From Pseudomonas rhizophila (GTDB lineage: Bacteria; Pseudomonadota; Gammaproteobacteria; Pseudomonadales; Pseudomonadaceae), in assembly GCF_003033885.1 (NCBI RefSeq), contig NZ_CP024081.1:1705980-1769979 (forward strand): a DNA stretch of 64,000 bases, in the 5' to 3' direction. The notes beneath the pieces were generated by a model that saw nothing but the letters and a program-made list of their open reading frames with translations, was not told the DNA's origin and did not search any database. Shown here one piece after another: positions 35,906 to 47,555 of the stretch (positions are counted from its first letter, which is position 1; each line of letters starts with the position of its first letter). Both the position numbers and the translations under genes were made by a program.

Positions 35906-37600
35906 TTAGTGCACCAGCATGCCGGTGAACCAGTAGGCCTGGGCCAAGGTGATCAAGCCTACGATCGTTGCAAAGAATAGGCTGTGTTTCAGGGTGAAAC
36001 GGAACAGATCCGATTCCTTGCCCACCAGGCCGGTCGCAGCGCAGGCCACGGCAATGGACTGTGGCGAAATCATTTTGCCGGTCACGCCGCCACTGGTATT
36101 GGCTGCAACCAGTAATGTGTCGTTGACGCCGATCTGGTGCGCGGTGGTGGCTTGCAGTGAGCCGAACAGCGCGTTGGACGAGGTGTCGGAACCGGTCAGG
36201 AATACTCCCAGCCACCCCAGGAAGGGCGAGAAGAACGGAAACGCCGCGCCCGTGCCGGCCAATACCAGGGCCATGGTGGACGACATGCCCGAGAAGTTGG
36301 TGACGAAGGCGAACGCCAACACCATGCCAATGGACAGGATAGGCCAACGCAGCTCGTAGAAGGTTTCTTTTAAAGTGGTAAGACCAGTTCTGAGGTTGAT
36401 CTTCAGCACCAGCATCGAGATCAATGCGGAAAAGAAAATCGCCGTACCGGTGGCGGAAATCGGATCAAGTTTGAAGATCGCCGGGATGGCTGTTGGATTG
36501 GTCACGATCGGCGCGACCTTGATCACCATCTGATCCAGGTGTGGGATGGCGAAATTGAACACCCAGCCGTACATCGATCCGCCCGGGGCGAACATCGCCT
36601 TGAACGGTTTGAGCGTCCAGATCGTCACCAGCACGGTGAGGATCAGGAACGGTGACCAGGCCTTGAGGATTTCTCCCAGGCTGTAAGGGGACGCCACGGT
36701 GCTGCGTGGCTGGCCGAAACCGCCGACGCTGGCGGTAATGGTTGCGCTGGAGGTGGCGCCGGCAATCTGGGCACCTGCGGTGCGTTTTGGCTGCCAGATT
36801 TTCAGGAACAGAGTCAGGGAAACCAGGCTGGCCAGGGCAGATGTGATGTCCGGCAGTTCCGGGCCGATGAAGTTGGAGGTGAAGTATTGGGTGATGGCGA
36901 AGCTCAAGCCTGCCACTAGCGCCGCCGGCCAGGTTTCCCGAACGCCGCGCAGGCCATCCATCATGAACACCAGCCAGAACGGTACAAACAGCGACAGCAA
37001 TGGCAATTGACGGCCCGTCATGGCGCCGATCTTGAACGCGTCGATCCCGGTGACCTGGCCGGCCACGATAATCGGAATGCCTAGGGCGCCGAAGGCCACG
37101 GGGGCGGTGTTGGCGATCAAGCAAAGGCCGGCGGCGTACAGGGGATTGAAGCCCAGGCCGACCAGCAGCGCCGCGGTAATCGCTACCGGCGCGCCGAAGC
37201 CGGCGGCACCTTCCAGAAATGCCCCGAAGCAAAAGCCGATCAACAGCACCTGAAGGCGCTGGTCATCGGTGATCGACAGCACCGAGCTGCGGATCACTTC
37301 GAACTGGCCGCTCTTGACGGTCAGTTTGTACAGAAACACCGCCGCGACGATGATCCAGGCGATAGGCCACAGGCCATAGGCAAAACCATAACCGGCAGCA
37401 GCGAACGCCATGTCCGCCGGCATTTGAAACGCGAAGATCGCCACGGCAATCGCCAAGGCCAGGGTGATGCTGCCGGCCACATGTCCCTTGAGGCGAAACA
37501 CCGCCAGGGCCAGGAAGAAAAATACGATGGGGATGACGGCCGCAAGTGCGGACAAGCCGAGGCTGCCGAGCGGGCTGTAGAGCTGTTGCCAGGTTTGCAT
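35906..37600 (-). CDS. lldP: L-lactate permease LldP
   Basis: A 564-residue inner-membrane lactate/proton symporter of the LctP family with about a dozen or more hydrophobic segments. Recognisable family blocks include the [17 protein letters not shown] stretch near residue 120 and the [12 protein letters not shown] and [15 protein letters not shown] stretches in the C-terminal third. It is the first gene of the lactate operon. The LldR-type operator lies 54 bp upstream of the ATG. An operator-like sequence also lies within its coding region at 36373-36389, where codon choice is unusual (ACT, CTT, ACT, TTA). Confidence 0.96.
   Translation of the reverse strand: MQTWQQLYSPLGSLGLSALAAVIPIVFFFLALAVFRLKGHVAGSITLALAIAVAIFAFQMPADMAFAAAGYGFAYGLWPIAWIIVAAVFLYKLTVKSGQFEVIRSSVLSITDDQRLQVLLIGFCFGAFLEGAAGFGAPVAITAALLVGLGFNPLYAAGLCLIANTAPVAFGALGIPIIVAGQVTGIDAFKIGAMTGRQLPLLSLFVPFWLVFMMDGLRGVRETWPAALVAGLSFAITQYFTSNFIGPELPDITSALASLVSLTLFLKIWQPKRTAGAQIAGATSSATITASVGGFGQPRSTVASPYSLGEILKAWSPFLILTVLVTIWTLKPFKAMFAPGGSMYGWVFNFAIPHLDQMVIKVAPIVTNPTAIPAIFKLDPISATGTAIFFSALISMLVLKINLRTGLTTLKETFYELRWPILSIGMVLAFAFVTNFSGMSSTMALVLAGTGAAFPFFSPFLGWLGVFLTGSDTSSNALFGSLQATTAHQIGVNDTLLVAANTSGGVTGKMISPQSIAVACAATGLVGKESDLFRFTLKHSLFFATIVGLITLAQAYWFTGMLVH
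36373..36389. promoter_or_regulatory. Operator-like site inside lldP
   Basis: AAGTGGT-AAG-ACCAGTT matches the upstream LldR-type operator at 15 of 17 positions and keeps the TGGT/ACCA core and the same AAG centre. It lies about 1.2 kb into lldP, within codons for T-G-L-T-T-L. Confidence 0.4.
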
Positions 37601-37653
37601 AGTGGGTGGGCCCCTAATTGTTGTTGGTCAGGCACTGGTCAGCGATTTTGGAT

Positions 37654-37670
37654 AATTGGTAAGACCAATT
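37654..37670. promoter_or_regulatory. LldR operator upstream of lldP
   Basis: A perfect 17-bp palindrome, AATTGGT-AAG-ACCAATT, lies between lldP and the divergent regulator gene. It fits the FadR/GntR-subfamily half-site pattern TNGTNNNACNA used by LldR regulators. It probably controls the lactate operon in response to lactate. Confidence 0.85.
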
Positions 37671-37863
37671 TACAAGCGCTGTCGGCTAGGGTAAAAGCCT
37701 TGGTTGTCGCATGTCAATTTGCCGCTCTGAAACTTTCGTCGAATGAGTGCGGCCGATGGCATCTGATCTGTGGGTCGAAGTGGCTTGTGGAGGGTGTCGG
37801 CGGGGCGCGGATAGGCGAGAATAGAGAGCCCGGCGAGCCGTCGGGATCGTGGAGAGTCGAGTT

Positions 37864-38631
37864 ATGGGGTTTGATCAGATTCGTCAGCGCCGTTTGTCTG
37901 ACGATATTGTCGAGCGGCTTGAAGGAATGATCCTTGAAGGCACGCTGAAGTCCGGCGAACGCCTGCCCGCCGAGCGTGCCTTGGCCGAGCAGTTCGGCGT
38001 GTCACGCCCTTCGTTGCGCGAAGCGATTCAGAAACTGGCGGCCAAGGGCTTGCTGGTCAGCCGCCAGGGCGGTGGCAACTATGTGGTGGAGTCGCTGGGC
38101 TCAACCTTCAGTGATCCCCTGTTGCAGTTGTTGGAAAGCAATCCTGAAGCGCAACGTGATTTGCTGGAGTTTCGCCATACGCTGGAAGCTTCCTGCGCTT
38201 ACTACGCGGCACAGCGGGCCACGGACGTGGACCGCGAGCGGCTGACGGCGGCGTTCGAGGAGCTTCAGGATTGCTATTCACGCCATGAAAATGTGAGTCG
38301 GGCTGAGGAGGGCGCGGCGGATGCGCGGTTTCACCTGGCCATCGCCGAAGCCAGTCACAATGCAGTGTTGCTGCATACGATTCGGGGTCTGTTCGATCTG
38401 CTCAGGCGCAACGTCGTCACCAACATTGGCGGCATGTACAAACAGCGCAGCGAAACCCGAGACATGCTGATCAGTCAGCATCGGGAGTTGTACCAGGCCA
38501 TTATGGGCGGGCACGCCGAGCAGGCGCGGGAAGTCTCCAGCCGGCATATTCTGTATGTGCAGGAAGTGTTGGAGGAGGTGCGTCAGGAGGTGCAGCGGGT
38601 GGCGCGGGCAGAGCGGCGCAAGGGGATGTAG
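37864..38631 (+). CDS. lldR: FCD/GntR-family lactate regulator LldR
   Basis: A 255-residue regulator. The N-terminal winged helix (about 10-75) has GERLPAERALAEQFGVSRPS as the typical GntR recognition segment. The C-terminal FCD ligand domain (about 95-230) has the metal-binding histidines and Asp in DARFHLAIAEASHN and near SQHRELYQAI. The start at 37864 is preceded by GGAGAG. It is divergent from lldP with the operator between them. It is expected to repress the operon until lactate binds. Confidence 0.9.
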   Translation: MGFDQIRQRRLSDDIVERLEGMILEGTLKSGERLPAERALAEQFGVSRPSLREAIQKLAAKGLLVSRQGGGNYVVESLGSTFSDPLLQLLESNPEAQRDLLEFRHTLEASCAYYAAQRATDVDRERLTAAFEELQDCYSRHENVSRAEEGAADARFHLAIAEASHNAVLLHTIRGLFDLLRRNVVTNIGGMYKQRSETRDMLISQHRELYQAIMGGHAEQAREVSSRHILYVQEVLEEVRQEVQRVARAERRKGM

Positions 38632-38659
38632 TCAGTGGGTTCTATAGTGATTGGACCCC

Positions 38660-38748
38660 TGTGGGAGCGAGCCTGCTCGCGAAAGCGGTCTGTCTGACAC
38701 ATCAAGGTTGCATGTGCCTCCGTCATCGCGAGCAGGCTCGCTCCCACA
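38660..38748. repeat. Inverted REP pair (Pseudomonas type)
   Basis: TGTGGGAGCGAGCCTGCTCGCGA (arm at 38660-38682) and its reverse complement at 38726-38748 flank 43 bp. This is the well-known extragenic REP doublet of fluorescent pseudomonads, here between the convergent lldR and smpB genes. Confidence 0.9.
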
Positions 38749-38785
38749 TTGGATCTTCAGCGAACGCATAACCCAGGCGAAAGAA

Positions 38786-39268
38786 TCAGTCTTCCTTGCC
38801 CTTGTTGCGTACCGCGCGTTGCAGCTCGCGACCGGCGTCGCGTTCGCGCTCGGTATCACGCTTGTCGTATTCCTTCTTGCCTTTGCCCAGCGCAATTTCG
38901 CATTTGATCAAATGCTTGCTCCAGTACAACGACGTGCAGACGCAGGCGTAGCCTTTTTGCTGCACGGACGCGAAGAGCTTTTCCAGCTCGCGCTTGTTGA
39001 GCAGCAGCTTGCGCGAACGTGTCGGATCGGCGATCACGTGGGTGCTGGCGGTGGTCAGGGGCGTGATATGGCTGCCCAGCAGCCAGGCCTCGCCGTCCTT
39101 GAGCAGCACATAACTGTCGACCAGTTGCGCCTTGCCTGCACGTAAGCTCTTTACTTCCCAGCCGGCCAGGACCATGCCAGCCTCGAAACGTTGTTCGATG
39201 AAGTAGTCGTGTCGCGCTTTTTTATTTTGCGCGATGGTCCCTGTGGGGTGTTTCTTCTGTTTAGCCAT
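38786..39268 (-). CDS. smpB: SsrA-binding protein SmpB
   Basis: A 160-residue RNA-binding protein that delivers tmRNA to stalled ribosomes. It has the family hallmarks: an N-terminal beta barrel with [12 protein letters not shown] and [17 protein letters not shown], and a basic C-terminal tail ([17 protein letters not shown]) that inserts in the mRNA channel. The start at 39268 (MAKQKK) gives the usual length; upstream in-frame codons extend into the promoter. It is divergent from the NSS transporter gene and about 9 kb from ssrA. Confidence 0.97.
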   Translation of the reverse strand: MAKQKKHPTGTIAQNKKARHDYFIEQRFEAGMVLAGWEVKSLRAGKAQLVDSYVLLKDGEAWLLGSHITPLTTASTHVIADPTRSRKLLLNKRELEKLFASVQQKGYACVCTSLYWSKHLIKCEIALGKGKKEYDKRDTERERDAGRELQRAVRNKGKED

Positions 39269-39386
39269 AGGGGCGGCATTATAGGCAGTTGCGGGCGTGT
39301 CGGCTACGGTGAAGCTACGTGCTTGAGCAGGTTGAATGAATCCCGGACAATGCGGCCTCTTTTTCGAACGCTTGGGCGTGATCACG

Positions 39387-40790
39387 ATGTCGACAGACAA
39401 GGTTTCTGTCCACGGCAGTTGGGCTAGCCGCTGGGTCTTCATATTCGCCGCAACCGGTTCGGCCGTGGGGCTGGGCAGTATCTGGAAGTTTCCCTACATG
39501 GTCGGCGTCTATGGTGGCGGTGCCTTTGTATTGATGTTTCTGGCGTGCATCGCGCTCATCGGCGCGCCGGTGATGCTGGCCGAAACCCTCATCGGTCGTC
39601 GCGCCCGACAAAGCCCGGCCAATGCCCTGAAGGTGCTGGCAGTGGAGGCCGGGCACTCGGCCAAGTGGTCGTGGGGCGCGTTTGCCGGAATGATCACGGC
39701 GCTGCTGATCCTGTCTTTCTACAGTGTGGTCGGCGGCTGGTCGCTGGACTACATCATCGATATGGGGCGCGGGGACTTTCAGGGGGTGACACCCGATCAG
39801 GTCGGCGCTTACTTCGGTGATGTGATCTCCGATCCCTGGCGGCTGACACTTTGGCATACGATTTTCATGCTGCTTTCTGCGGTGGTGATTGCCCGCGGGG
39901 TGGTTGCGGGGCTTGAGCGCAGCCTGCGAATCATGATGCCGCTGCTGTTCGTGATGATCCTGGTATTGCTGGGCTACAGCATGACCACCGGGCACTTCAT
40001 GGAAGGCGTTCACTTCATGTTCGATTTCCAGCCGGAGAAAGTCATGGATGGCCTGCTGCCGGCCATGGGGCATGCGTTTTTCTCCCTGAGCGTGGGGGTG
40101 GGCTCGATCATGATCTATGGCGCCTACATGCCCAAGAGCGCCTCGCTGACCAAGACCGTTGTAGGTGTCGCGCTGCTGGATACCTTTGTATCGTTGCTGG
40201 CCGGGCTGGCGTTGTTTCCGATTGTCTTCGCCGCCGGCCTGAACCCCAGCGAAGGGCCGGGGCTGATGTTCGTCAGCCTGCCATTCGCTTTCGGCAACAT
40301 GGCATTTGGTCAATTCATGGGGGTGGTATTTTTTCTCCTGGTGGCCATTGCTGCCTGGAGTTCGGCCATTTCCCTGCTGGAACCCATGGTCGCTTATCTG
40401 GTGGAGCGAACCCGGCTCAGTCGCGCCTGGGTGACGTTCTGGCTGGCCTTTACCTGTTGGTTCGTTGGCCTGGGGACGGTGTTTTCCTTCAATATATGGA
40501 AGCAAGCGAAGTTTTTCGTGAACGAAGGCGGGATGTTCCATCTCTACCAGTGGGGAGCAACCGGAGGGCTGGATTTCTTCGGCGTGATTGATTTCTTCAC
40601 ATCACGGATCATGCTGCCGCTGGGTGGTTTGTGTTTCGTGGTGTTTGCAGGATGGGTCATGGGGCGTGAGGCGGTGCGTGACGAATTGTCGTTGCGCAGC
40701 CCTGTACTGTTTACCTTGAGCCTGTTCTTGATGCGCTATGTAGCGCCCATCGGCATTCTTGTAGTGTTTGCCGCCCAGCTGTGGAAGTGA
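39387..40790 (+). CDS. Sodium-dependent transporter (NSS/SNF family)
   Basis: A 467-residue inner-membrane transporter of the neurotransmitter:sodium symporter family (LeuT-like). TM1 has the [15 protein letters not shown] signature near residue 26, including the unwound Na+/substrate site. About 12 membrane helices are predicted. Bacterial members import amino acids; the substrate is not readable here. The start at 39387 (MSTDKV) fits the family; a further in-frame ATG lies at 39336. The short gap to ratA suggests possible co-transcription. Confidence 0.9.
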   Translation: MSTDKVSVHGSWASRWVFIFAATGSAVGLGSIWKFPYMVGVYGGGAFVLMFLACIALIGAPVMLAETLIGRRARQSPANALKVLAVEAGHSAKWSWGAFAGMITALLILSFYSVVGGWSLDYIIDMGRGDFQGVTPDQVGAYFGDVISDPWRLTLWHTIFMLLSAVVIARGVVAGLERSLRIMMPLLFVMILVLLGYSMTTGHFMEGVHFMFDFQPEKVMDGLLPAMGHAFFSLSVGVGSIMIYGAYMPKSASLTKTVVGVALLDTFVSLLAGLALFPIVFAAGLNPSEGPGLMFVSLPFAFGNMAFGQFMGVVFFLLVAIAAWSSAISLLEPMVAYLVERTRLSRAWVTFWLAFTCWFVGLGTVFSFNIWKQAKFFVNEGGMFHLYQWGATGGLDFFGVIDFFTSRIMLPLGGLCFVVFAGWVMGREAVRDELSLRSPVLFTLSLFLMRYVAPIGILVVFAAQLWK

Positions 40791-40797
40791 CGCTTAC

Positions 40798-41241
40798 ATG
40801 ACGACACATATTCAACGCTCGGCCTTGCTGCCCTATCCGGCGCAGGCGTTGTACGACCTGGTCAACGATGTGGCAAGTTACCCGCAATTTTTGCCTTGGT
40901 GCTCGTCCGCCGAAGTGCTCGAAAGCTCTGAAGCCCATATGCGCGCCAGGCTCAATGTCGCCAAGGGCGGATTGAGCCAGCACTTTGTCACGCGCAACAC
41001 CCTGGTGCCTGGACAGTCCATTGAAATGAACCTGGAAGAGGGGCCTTTCAATCAGCTCCACGGCGTCTGGGTGTTCAAGGCGCTGGGAGAGAAGGCCTGC
41101 AAGATCAGCCTGGATCTGTCGTTCGACTATGCAGGTCCGTTGGTGCGAGCCACGCTGGGGCCGTTGTTCAATCAGGCGGCCAATACCCTGGTCGACGCGT
41201 TCTGCCAGCGCGCCAAGCAAAACGCCGAGCTTGCCCGTTGA
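40798..41241 (+). CDS. ratA: RatA/COQ10-like START-domain protein
   Basis: A 147-residue polyketide-cyclase/START-fold protein. It has SALLPYPAQALYDLVNDVAS at the N-terminus and LDLSFDYAGPLVR in the C-terminal strands, as in RatA (PasT/YfjG) and COQ10-like proteins. RatA was described as blocking 70S ribosome association, and COQ10 homologues bind ubiquinone, so the physiological role is debated. The start at 40798 follows the transporter stop by 7 bp. It is coupled to rnfH by overlap, the standard pairing. Confidence 0.9.
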   Translation: MTTHIQRSALLPYPAQALYDLVNDVASYPQFLPWCSSAEVLESSEAHMRARLNVAKGGLSQHFVTRNTLVPGQSIEMNLEEGPFNQLHGVWVFKALGEKACKISLDLSFDYAGPLVRATLGPLFNQAANTLVDAFCQRAKQNAELAR

Positions 41242-41540
41242 TTGAGCTGGAAGTGGTGTATGCCGGCGTCGATCGTCAGGTCTTGCGCGTATTTTCCGTG
41301 CCGGAAGGCACCAGTGTTCGGGCGGCGTTAGAGGCGTCCGGCATTGCTGCTGAGTTTCCGCAACTGGATCTGGCCACTTGCCCGGTGGGGATTTTTGGCA
41401 AGGTGGTTGCCGATCCGGATCGCCAGGTGGTGCGGGCGGCTGATCGACTTGAAATTTATCGACCGTTATTGGCAGATCCAAAAGAGATTCGGCGGCTGCG
41501 TGCCGCCAAGGCCGCCCAGGCGCGCCAAGCTGATCAATAG
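41238..41540 (+). CDS. rnfH: RnfH family protein (RatB/PasI)
   Basis: A 100-residue beta-grasp protein of the UPF0125/RnfH family, always found next to ratA. It begins at a TTG at 41238 whose last two bases are part of the ratA TGA stop (TTGA), so translation is coupled. Family core: VPEGTSVRAALEASGI, then DRLEIYRPLLADPKEIRRLR. It may act as a ubiquitin-like adaptor; its function is not settled. Confidence 0.9.
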   Translation: MIELEVVYAGVDRQVLRVFSVPEGTSVRAALEASGIAAEFPQLDLATCPVGIFGKVVADPDRQVVRAADRLEIYRPLLADPKEIRRLRAAKAAQARQADQ

Positions 41541-41562
41541 TCAGCTCTGAATTGCAGGCAAT

Positions 41563-41588
41563 AAAAAACCCGGTAAGCCGGGTTTTTT
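41563..41588. terminator. Bidirectional terminator between rnfH and bamE
   Basis: AAAAAACCCGG (41563-41573) pairs with CCGGGTTTTTT (41578-41588), loop TAAG. The A and T runs allow termination in both directions, serving the convergent rnfH and bamE genes. Confidence 0.92.
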
Positions 41589-41598
41589 ATTGAGCAAT

Positions 41599-42126
41599 TT
41601 ATTGCGGCGAAGTATCCAGTGGTTCTGGCGTCGGGACCGGTACGGTCTCGACGTTGTCCACGTCCTTCTGGATCTGATCGAGCAACGAGCCTGGCTTGAC
41701 CGGTTTTTCCGGTTTCGGCTGCTCGGCATTCTGGGTTGGGTCGGTCACCGTAGTGCCGCTGTCCTGGCCCATAATGGCCTCGTCGCGGCTCACGCCGGGC
41801 ATGAAATCGCCAGACAGGCTGACAAGTTGGTCATTGGCGTTGAAGATAACGCTGATGCGTTCCTGTTGGCGTTCACCACCACCTGGTTGCAGGCTGTACA
41901 AATAATCCCAGCGATCGGCATGGAACGTGTCGGTCAGCAGAGGGTTACCCATGATAAACCGTACTTGCCGACGGGTCATTCCCGGGCGTAACTGGTCTAT
42001 CATGTCCTGCGTGACGACATTGCCCTGCTGGATGTCGATTTTGTAAACCCCGGGGAATGAACAACCGGCGAGTGCGAGCAGTCCCACAAAGGTGAAACTG
42101 GTTAGCAAGAGCTTGGTGTTTTGCAT
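41599..42126 (-). CDS. bamE: Outer-membrane assembly lipoprotein BamE (OmlA)
   Basis: A 175-residue lipoprotein of the BAM complex, which inserts beta-barrel proteins in the outer membrane. A signal peptide with lipobox LALAGC (Cys at residue 22) is followed by the SmpA/OmlA domain: [20 protein letters not shown] and [15 protein letters not shown]. The Pro/Glu-rich C-terminal tail from about residue 120 is longer than in E. coli BamE but normal in Pseudomonas. It is divergent from fur, the usual arrangement. Confidence 0.95.
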   Translation of the reverse strand: MQNTKLLLTSFTFVGLLALAGCSFPGVYKIDIQQGNVVTQDMIDQLRPGMTRRQVRFIMGNPLLTDTFHADRWDYLYSLQPGGGERQQERISVIFNANDQLVSLSGDFMPGVSRDEAIMGQDSGTTVTDPTQNAEQPKPEKPVKPGSLLDQIQKDVDNVETVPVPTPEPLDTSPQ

Positions 42127-42223
42127 CGGTGGGCGACTTCCACTATCTTGGCTGGGACAACGTAAACGCCGATCATACCCGCATTAAGAGAAGCTGCGAA
42201 GCAGCATCGCGAGAAAGCTGACC

Positions 42224-42634
42224 ATGGTTGAAAATAGCGAACTACGCAAAGCCGGCCTCAAAGTGACCCTGCCACGGGTCAAAATTCTGCAGATGCTCGA
42301 TTCCGCCGAGCAACGCCACATGAGTGCCGAGGATGTCTACAAGGCGCTTATGGAAGCTGGCGAGGACGTCGGTCTGGCCACGGTTTACCGTGTCCTGACT
42401 CAGTTCGAGGCGGCGGGGCTGGTGGCTCGTCACAATTTCGATGGCGGTCATGCGGTCTTTGAATTGGCCGATGGGGAACATCACGACCACATGGTGGACG
42501 TGGAAACCCGTGAGGTCGTCGAATTCACTTGTCCGGCAATCGAAAAGCGCCAAAAGGAAATTGCTGAAGAGCATGGCTTCGAGTTGATCGATCACCATCT
42601 CGTCTTGCATGTGCGCAAGAGAAAGCCGGTTTAA
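42224..42634 (+). CDS. fur: Ferric uptake regulator Fur
   Basis: A 136-residue Fe2+-dependent repressor. The N-terminal winged helix contains the DVGLATVYRVLTQFE recognition region near residue 45-60. The dimer/metal domain has GEHHDHMVDVETREVVEF and the C-terminal DHHLVLHV with histidine ligands. It has only one Cys, as is usual for pseudomonad Fur, which lacks the second zinc cysteine cluster. No clear Fur box is visible upstream. It is divergent from bamE and ends at a shared terminator with recN. Confidence 0.97.
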   Translation: MVENSELRKAGLKVTLPRVKILQMLDSAEQRHMSAEDVYKALMEAGEDVGLATVYRVLTQFEAAGLVARHNFDGGHAVFELADGEHHDHMVDVETREVVEFTCPAIEKRQKEIAEEHGFELIDHHLVLHVRKRKPV

Positions 42635-42645
42635 AGCTGTTGAAA

Positions 42646-42679
42646 CGCAAAAAGGCGACCCCAGGGTCGCCTTTTTGCG
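42646..42679. terminator. Bidirectional terminator between fur and recN
   Basis: CGCAAAAAGGCGACC pairs with GGTCGCCTTTTTGCG across a short loop; the inner GC-rich part and outer A/T runs serve both convergent genes. Confidence 0.92.
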
Positions 42680-42689
42680 TTTGGGCTGT

Positions 42690-44363
42690 TCAGATTTTTG
42701 CCGCGACGACCATTTTTTTCGCGTGAGCCAGGGACTCCTTGGTGAGGTCGATGCCGCCCAGCATCCGTGCCACTTCTTCCACGCGCTCGTTCTTATTCAG
42801 CTTGGACACGGCGGTGCGAGTGGCGTCCTCGTCACGCACCTTGTGCACAAATAAATGCTGGTGTCCTTGGGCTGCGACCTGGGGCAGGTGAGTCACTGTC
42901 AGCACCTGGCCGCGCTCCCCGAGTCGACGCAGCAACTGGCCGACAATTTCCGCCGTAGGGCCGCCAATACCCACGTCCACTTCGTCGAATACCAGCGTCG
43001 GCACACGCGAGGTCTGTGCGGTGATGACCTGGATGGCCAGGCTGATGCGTGACAACTCGCCGCCGGAGGCGACTTTGGCCAGGGCCTTGAGCGGTTGGCC
43101 AGGGTTGGCGCTGACCAGCAACTCCACCTGCTCCAGCCCGTTGGGCTGAAGCTCGTCCCCCGCGTTGGGGTGCAGCTCGATGGTGAAGCGCCCGCCGGGC
43201 ATGCCCAGGCGCTGGATTTCCTGCTCAACGGCACTGGCCAGCCCGGTCGCGGCCTGCTGACGCAGCTCACTGAGCTCCCTGGCTTTTTCCTGATAATGAC
43301 GGGCATAGGACGCCAGTTCGTCTCCCAGGCGCTCAATGGATTCGTCGTTGGCGTTCAGGGTTTCCAGCTCTTCAAGCAGGCGCTGCTGCAGTTCGGCGAC
43401 ATCGGTTGGCTGGACGCGATGCTTGCGCGCCAGCGTATAAATAGTGTCCAGGCGTTCTTCCAGATATTGCAGGCGCGCCGGGTCGGCGTCGAAATGATCC
43501 AGAAACCGGTTCAGTTCCCCGACGGCCTCCTCGACCTGGATCTGTGCGCTCGTGAGCAGATTGGTCGCTTCGCTCAGGGCGCCTACCGAATTGTTGACGC
43601 TGGACAGCCGGTTCAGGCTGGCGGTCAGTGCATTGAGCACGTTACCCGAGTCGCTTTCACTGCATTGCTCGACCACTTGCCGGCAAATGCCCAGCAGGGT
43701 TTCGGCATTGGTGAGGTTCTTGTGTTCCTGTTCCAGTTCCGCCAGCTCGTTTTCACCCAGGGCCAGGTTCTCCAGCTCTTCGAGCTGATAACTCAACAAC
43801 TGGTGGCGGGCACGTTGTTCGTCACCGGAGTTGGAGAGGCGATCCAGTTCCTGGCGGGTCTGGCGCCACCGCTGGGCGGCCAGTTGAACCTGGCGGGCCA
43901 GGTCGGTGGCGCCGGCGTATTCGTCGAGCAGGCGGCGATGGGTCTCGGTCTTGAGCAGGGACTGGTGTTCATGCTGGCTGTGAATGTCGATCAGCAGCTC
44001 GCCCAGGGCCTTGAGGTCGCCGAGGGGGCAGGGCGTACCGTTGATGTAACCCCGGGAGCGACCTTCGGCGGTGATGACCCGGCGCAATATGCACAGGCCG
44101 TCGGTATCTAGGTCACGTTCCGCCAGCCAGGCGCTGGCCTCGGGGATGTCGATCAGGTCGAAGGTGGCCAGGATGTCGGCCTTGTCCGCACCGGGGCGTA
44201 CCACGCCGCTGTCGGCGCGATCGCCCAGCGTCAGGCCCAGGGCGTCGAGCATGATCGATTTGCCGGCACCGGTTTCACCGGTGATCACGCTCATGCCCCG
44301 ATCGAGTTCGAGGTCGAGGTGTTCGACGATGGCGTAGTTGTGTACGGACAGGTGCACCAGCAT
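42690..44363 (-). CDS. recN: DNA repair protein RecN
   Basis: A 557-residue SMC-like ATPase acting in double-strand break repair. Walker A GETGAGKSIML lies near residue 29, long coiled coils follow, then the ABC signature KVASGGELSRISLA near 425 and Walker B LVFDEVDVGIGG near 455. The D-loop/H-loop region is intact. It is normally SOS-controlled, but I do not see a convincing LexA box in the 241 bp before grpE. It is convergent with fur and divergent from grpE. Confidence 0.97.
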   Translation of the reverse strand: MLVHLSVHNYAIVEHLDLELDRGMSVITGETGAGKSIMLDALGLTLGDRADSGVVRPGADKADILATFDLIDIPEASAWLAERDLDTDGLCILRRVITAEGRSRGYINGTPCPLGDLKALGELLIDIHSQHEHQSLLKTETHRRLLDEYAGATDLARQVQLAAQRWRQTRQELDRLSNSGDEQRARHQLLSYQLEELENLALGENELAELEQEHKNLTNAETLLGICRQVVEQCSESDSGNVLNALTASLNRLSSVNNSVGALSEATNLLTSAQIQVEEAVGELNRFLDHFDADPARLQYLEERLDTIYTLARKHRVQPTDVAELQQRLLEELETLNANDESIERLGDELASYARHYQEKARELSELRQQAATGLASAVEQEIQRLGMPGGRFTIELHPNAGDELQPNGLEQVELLVSANPGQPLKALAKVASGGELSRISLAIQVITAQTSRVPTLVFDEVDVGIGGPTAEIVGQLLRRLGERGQVLTVTHLPQVAAQGHQHLFVHKVRDEDATRTAVSKLNKNERVEEVARMLGGIDLTKESLAHAKKMVVAAKI

Positions 44364-44523
44364 AAAGGCCGCTCCCAGGCTTAGGTCTGGTTATTTATAC
44401 AGTGTTTTGTTTCGGCCTGACAATGCCTTCGCTTAGCTCGATTTGCTTGGGTGGAAGACTTTCTTAGCGCCGGGAGGAATGAATATGCAGGGGTTTTTTG
44501 TAAGGTTAATTCGTCGGACCGCC

Positions 44524-44551
44524 CTTGAAGCTGGAAAACACGGCCCCATAT
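44524..44551 (+). promoter_or_regulatory. Sigma-32 heat-shock promoter of grpE
   Basis: CTTGAAG (44524-44530), a 13-bp spacer and CCCCATAT (44544-44551) match the sigma-32 consensus almost exactly, 53 bp before the grpE ATG. Confidence 0.85.
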
Positions 44552-44604
44552 ACCGGGGCAGAAGCGCGAGTTGAGCTCGCGGACGAAGTTGAAAGGAGAA
44601 ATCT

Positions 44605-45171
44605 ATGGCTGACGAACAGACGCAGGACACGCAAAATCTAGACGCCAATCAGGCTCCCCAGGATTCGGGTGACGACCTGGCGGCACGTGTACAAGTGCTC
44701 GAAGAGCAACTGGCCGGTGCGCAGGATCAGGCGCTGCGTGTAGCCGCCGACCTGCAGAATGTCCGCCGTCGCGCCGAGCAAGATGTTGAAAAAGCTCATA
44801 AATTCGCCCTGGAGCGGTTCGCAGGCGACCTGTTGCCGATCATCGACAGTCTGGAGCGCGGCCTGGAGCTGTCCAATCCGGACGACGAAAACATTCGTCC
44901 GATGCGTGAAGGTATCGAGCTGACCCTGAAGATGTTCCAGGACACGCTCAAGCGCTATCAGCTTGAAGCCATTGATCCGCATGGCGAGCCCTTCAATGCC
45001 GAGCACCATCAGGCCATGGCGATGCAGGAAAGTGCGGACGTCGAGCCCAACAGCGTATTGAAGGTTTTCCAGAAGGGCTATCTGCTCAACGGTCGCTTGC
45101 TGCGCCCGGCCATGGTTGTGGTCAGCAAGACGCCGGCGCCGGTTTCGCCTTCTATTGATGAGCAGGCTTGA
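44605..45171 (+). CDS. grpE: Nucleotide exchange factor GrpE
   Basis: A 188-residue co-chaperone that releases ADP from DnaK. It has an acidic N-terminal tail, a long coiled coil (about 28-90, with [21 protein letters not shown]) and the C-terminal beta domain with [29 protein letters not shown] precedes the ATG. It heads the grpE-dnaK-dnaJ heat-shock cluster and is driven by its own sigma-32 promoter. Its stop codon overlaps the -35 element of the dnaK promoter. Confidence 0.97.
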   Translation: MADEQTQDTQNLDANQAPQDSGDDLAARVQVLEEQLAGAQDQALRVAADLQNVRRRAEQDVEKAHKFALERFAGDLLPIIDSLERGLELSNPDDENIRPMREGIELTLKMFQDTLKRYQLEAIDPHGEPFNAEHHQAMAMQESADVEPNSVLKVFQKGYLLNGRLLRPAMVVVSKTPAPVSPSIDEQA

Positions 45172-45194
45172 AATTTAGCGCAGCGGCCCCATTT
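45167..45194 (+). promoter_or_regulatory. Sigma-32 heat-shock promoter of dnaK
   Basis: CTTGAAA (45167-45173), 13 bp, then CCCCATTT (45187-45194): a perfect consensus. The -35 element contains the grpE stop codon TGA (45169-45171). A CCGCAGT/ACTGC-type stem lies in the leader around 45219-45244. Confidence 0.9.
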
Positions 45195-45272
45195 AGAAGT
45201 CAAGCGTTTAAGTGCTACCGCAGTTAGCCACCACTGCTGCGGCAACAAAATCCAAGTTCCGGGAGAGTTAAC

Positions 45273-47189
<1,917 letters not shown>

Positions 47190-47555
47190 TCGCTTGTTGG
47201 TCGGCCGGTTGACTGCATTTGTGCGGTGACTGGTAGGATGTCGCCGCGCGGGAGCTTGCTCCCGCGTTGGCGTGTCTGGAGTCAGTGAATTTTTACAGCA
47301 TGCGACAGCGTTCGGATGCTGGCGGTGTGATCGGGAATGCTCCTGCTTTCCGAGCGAGAGACGCCGCGTTTTGGCCGGTTCCCTGGCTGAAAGATGTGGG
47401 TTTGTACGAATCGTCGCTCAGCCACTTTTCGTACAGGGCCCAAGACCAGGATCGTTGAATTGACGTGAGTTGGGTCCGGGCCTGTATTGGGGCTCAACGA
47501 GTTTGGCAAGGTTCAGGAGAGGTTTGCCGGACGTCCTATAAGAGTGCAAAGACTA
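47190..47555. other. dnaK-dnaJ intergenic region with REP-like hairpin
   Basis: The 366 bp contain no gene I can support. A perfect 9-bp stem CGCGGGAGC/GCTCCCGCG lies at 47247-47266, resembling a single REP unit or a terminator without a T run. No sigma-32 consensus was found in front of dnaJ, so it is probably read from the dnaK promoter. Confidence 0.6.

Noticed and set aside
47267..47458. Short frames between dnaK and dnaJ
   Set aside because: No ribosome site, no similarity to known small proteins and random-looking composition.
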